Shown one piece after another: positions 6,017-7,142 of a stretch of 7,142 nt of DNA. The position numbers and the translations under genes are program-made. The notes under the pieces were generated by a model that ran no database searches, was not told where the DNA came from, and saw nothing but the letters and a program-made list of their open reading frames with translations. Positions within the stretch are counted from its first letter, which is position 1. The number at the start of each line of letters is the position of its first letter. The stretch is from Rickettsia endosymbiont of Diachasma alloeum (lineage in GTDB: Bacteria; Pseudomonadota; Alphaproteobacteria; Rickettsiales; Rickettsiaceae): contig DYDT01000116.1 of the NCBI GenBank assembly GCA_020404485.1, positions 1-7,142 of the forward strand, written 5' to 3'.

Positions 6017-6752
6017 TAAAAATAAATCTAATTATCAAGATTTGCTAAAGACCTTAGCAATCATAGCCATGATCATCGATCATATAGGTTTGTATCTATA
6101 TCCTGATCTTACTATTTTACGAATAATCGGTCGTACTGCTATGCCGGTTTTTTGCTTTTTTGCTGGCTATAATTTTCATGATAAGCCAAAATTACGCATA
6201 ATAATATGGGGTGTTTTACTACAAATTTACACTACAATATTATTCAAGCAGTTTATCACCACAAATATTTTAATCTCTATTTATTTAGGGCAGTGCTATA
6301 TTTATTGTTTTCGTAAGTCGCTAACTCGTTTCTTCTATGGCGGTTACTGTCATGTTATTATAATGGTAATATTATGGTATATAAGCTGGGCTATCATTGA
6401 TTATGGTACGATTGTAACTGCAATTATGATACTTGGATTTATTGCAAGACATGAATCCAAAAACCTAAAACTTTGTTGTTTTGTAACAATTCTTATTACT
6501 TTGGTACATTCAGTTCTGTTCATGCTTACTATTTCTTTTAGCGATCTCAATTTCTCAAATTTTGATTTAATTTTAGATATTATCTTATTAACAGTTACAT
6601 ATATATTAATGATCATAGGCAACTATTCAAAAAGACTATTTATAAATTTAAAATGGGTTAGCAGAAATGTCATATATATATATTGTGCACAAATTATTAT
6701 TTTGCAATTTATATTTGTCTATAGTTACACATATGGTTTTAAAAATTGGTAG
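6003..6752 (+). CDS. TraX-family integral membrane protein
   Basis: The 249-residue product is strongly hydrophobic with about seven or eight membrane helices. Its N-terminal part, LLKTLAIIAMIIDHIGLYLYPD (14-35) then LRIIGRTAMPVFCFFAGYNF (39-58), matches the TraX family (Pfam PF05857), including the Asp-His of DHIG and the GR.A.P.F motif. The C-terminal WVSRNVIYIYCAQIIIL (218-234) also resembles the family's last helix. In F plasmid, TraX acetylates the pilin N-terminus. Chromosomal relatives occur in many bacteria with no established substrate, so an acyltransferase-like role is only an inference. The ATG lies 14 bases inside murJ, there is no strong ribosome site, and translation is likely coupled. 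Overlap with murJ suggests an envelope role, but adjacency alone does not show it. It is chromosomal-looking: no other tra gene is present. Confidence 0.85.
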   Translation: MLESSKNKSNYQDLLKTLAIIAMIIDHIGLYLYPDLTILRIIGRTAMPVFCFFAGYNFHDKPKLRIIIWGVLLQIYTTILFKQFITTNILISIYLGQCYIYCFRKSLTRFFYGGYCHVIIMVILWYISWAIIDYGTIVTAIMILGFIARHESKNLKLCCFVTILITLVHSVLFMLTISFSDLNFSNFDLILDIILLTVTYILMIIGNYSKRLFINLKWVSRNVIYIYCAQIIILQFIFVYSYTYGFKNW

Positions 6753-6830
6753 ATAAAAATTAGCAATTTTGGTGGTATTTATTTTTTATTGATATTAGTA
6801 TATTTGAGCAACTAATTAATATTAACAACG
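6753..6830. other. Short AT-rich spacer, possible weak hairpin
   Basis: AAAATT (6756-6761) and AATTTT (6765-6770) can pair around AGC directly after the traX-family stop. A T-rich run follows at 6777-6790. The stem has no G or C, so it is unlikely to be an efficient intrinsic terminator. No promoter with both hexamers stands out. Confidence 0.3.
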
Positions 6831-7028
6831 ATGAATGTAATAGATCGTTTAATCTTAGATAATGAAAAATATAAAGAAAGATTTAAACAAAATAAGTTAT
6901 TTAAAATTAAATTAGAAAGTGACGCACAAAAAAATAAATTTCTTGATTACTTCCAAATCTGGTCAATGAATTCCAAAAAATGGTACTTGCAATGGTAGTA
7001 TTTTTAGAACATAAAGAATTTACAAAAC
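6831..7028 (+). pseudogene. Unrecognised gene remnant, frameshifted and truncated by an IS3-type element
   Basis: An ATG at 6831 opens a hydrophilic, Lys-rich reading frame (MNVIDRLILDNEKYKERFKQ and on) that stops at 6996-6998 after 55 codons. Its final codons look like noise, whereas the next frame continues sensibly as FQKMVLAMVVFLEHKEFTK up to the insertion sequence tip at 7029. Adding one A near 6964-6966 would join them as ...DYFQIWSNEFQKMVLAMVVFLEHKEF. I therefore read this as one gene that lost a base and then lost its 3' part to the insertion, or the reverse order. The Ala-Met/hydrophobic then LEHKEF pattern is vaguely like the helical iron-containing redox/PqqC-like proteins, but I do not truly recognise it. 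No clear ribosome site precedes the ATG. Confidence 0.55.
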
Positions 7029-7142
7029 TGATCTGTCAACACTTTTCCGGACAGTTGTTCATGCACATTGTTGTATTTCTTCATATTTTACTGGTGATAG
7101 ATAGTCATTAGAAGAATGCATTCTGATACGGTTGTAAAATAC
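7029..7142 (-). mobile_element. IS3-family insertion sequence, 3' end, cut by window edge
   Basis: The element tip appears to be TGATCTGTCAACAC starting at 7029. IS3-subgroup elements typically begin with TGATCT, and the adjoining coding sequence agrees. The transposase runs leftward and its stop lies 30 bases inside the tip. The other end and the target-site duplication are outside the window; the three or four bases left of the tip (AAC or AAAC) are the expected duplicated target. The boundary is inferred from the TGATCT tip and from the end of the interrupted reading frame. Confidence 0.75.
7059..7142 (-). CDS. IS3-family transposase (OrfB), C-terminal fragment
   Basis: On the minus strand the last 27 codons before a TGA at 7061-7059 read VFYNRIRMHSSNDYLSPVKY followed by EEIQQCA. 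The pattern (F)YNxxRxHSSxxYLSPxxYE is the highly conserved C-terminus of IS3-family DDE transposases (rve integrase core), just after the catalytic Glu. The rest of the protein, including the DDE residues, lies beyond the right edge. Whether the full element is intact therefore cannot be judged, but no stop or frameshift interrupts the visible part. Confidence 0.88.
   Translation of the reverse strand, partial: VFYNRIRMHSSNDYLSPVKYEEIQQCA

Noticed and set aside
6401..6622. Minus-strand open frame of 73 codons inside the traX-family gene
   Set aside because: It is antisense to a well-supported membrane protein gene, and its composition simply mirrors that gene.
6756..6770. AAAATT-AGC-AATTTT as an intrinsic terminator after the traX-family gene
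   Set aside because: The stem contains only A-T pairs and the T-run is not directly adjacent, so it is too weak to call.
6980..7111. Plus-strand frame from ATG 6980 running into the insertion sequence
   Set aside because: Its second half is antisense to the transposase. It is the read-through of the truncated gene into the insertion and not a separate gene.

Overview
The window is AT-rich chromosomal DNA that looks like a Rickettsia (Alphaproteobacteria, Rickettsiales). Three things point there: the style of the SecD, MurJ, CcmE and Ppa proteins; the abundant intergenic palindromes; and above all a Rickettsia palindromic element of the RPE1 type translated in frame inside murJ. The species cannot be fixed from this sequence alone.

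Layout, left to right. Positions 1-26 (minus) hold what looks like the first codons of an IS630-type transposase running off the left edge. Next comes a plus-strand block of yajC and secD (Sec translocon accessory subunits, overlapping) and sco (copper/thiol assembly factor for cytochrome oxidase). It continues with a very small ccmD, shorter than usual ORF cut-offs, that overlaps ccmE (periplasmic heme chaperone for cytochrome c maturation). The ccmE-ppa gap (3308-3522) is made of three consecutive stem-loop structures, the first about 100 bp. ppa (family I inorganic pyrophosphatase) follows with every catalytic residue intact. The ppa-murJ gap (4048-4351) is almost entirely one large imperfect palindrome. 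murJ (lipid II flippase) starts at a GTG and carries an RPE1-type insert of about 46 residues before its first membrane helix. It overlaps a traX-family membrane protein gene. The right end holds a short unrecognised gene broken by an apparent one-base deletion. That gene is then cut by an IS3-type element, whose TGATCT-starting tip and transposase C-terminus (minus strand) run off the right edge.

Functional picture: the intact genes are envelope and energy housekeeping: protein export (YajC, SecD), respiratory cytochrome assembly (Sco, CcmD, CcmE), pyrophosphate removal (Ppa) and peptidoglycan precursor export (MurJ). They are packed in overlapping, probably co-transcribed groups. The accessory content is repeat and mobile DNA: insertion sequences at both edges, palindromic elements between genes, and one palindrome domesticated into a protein. 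I see no CRISPR array, tRNA, rRNA or convincing new defence system. The most noteworthy items are the RPE1-bearing MurJ, the nested palindrome upstream of it, and the decaying gene beside the IS3-type element.
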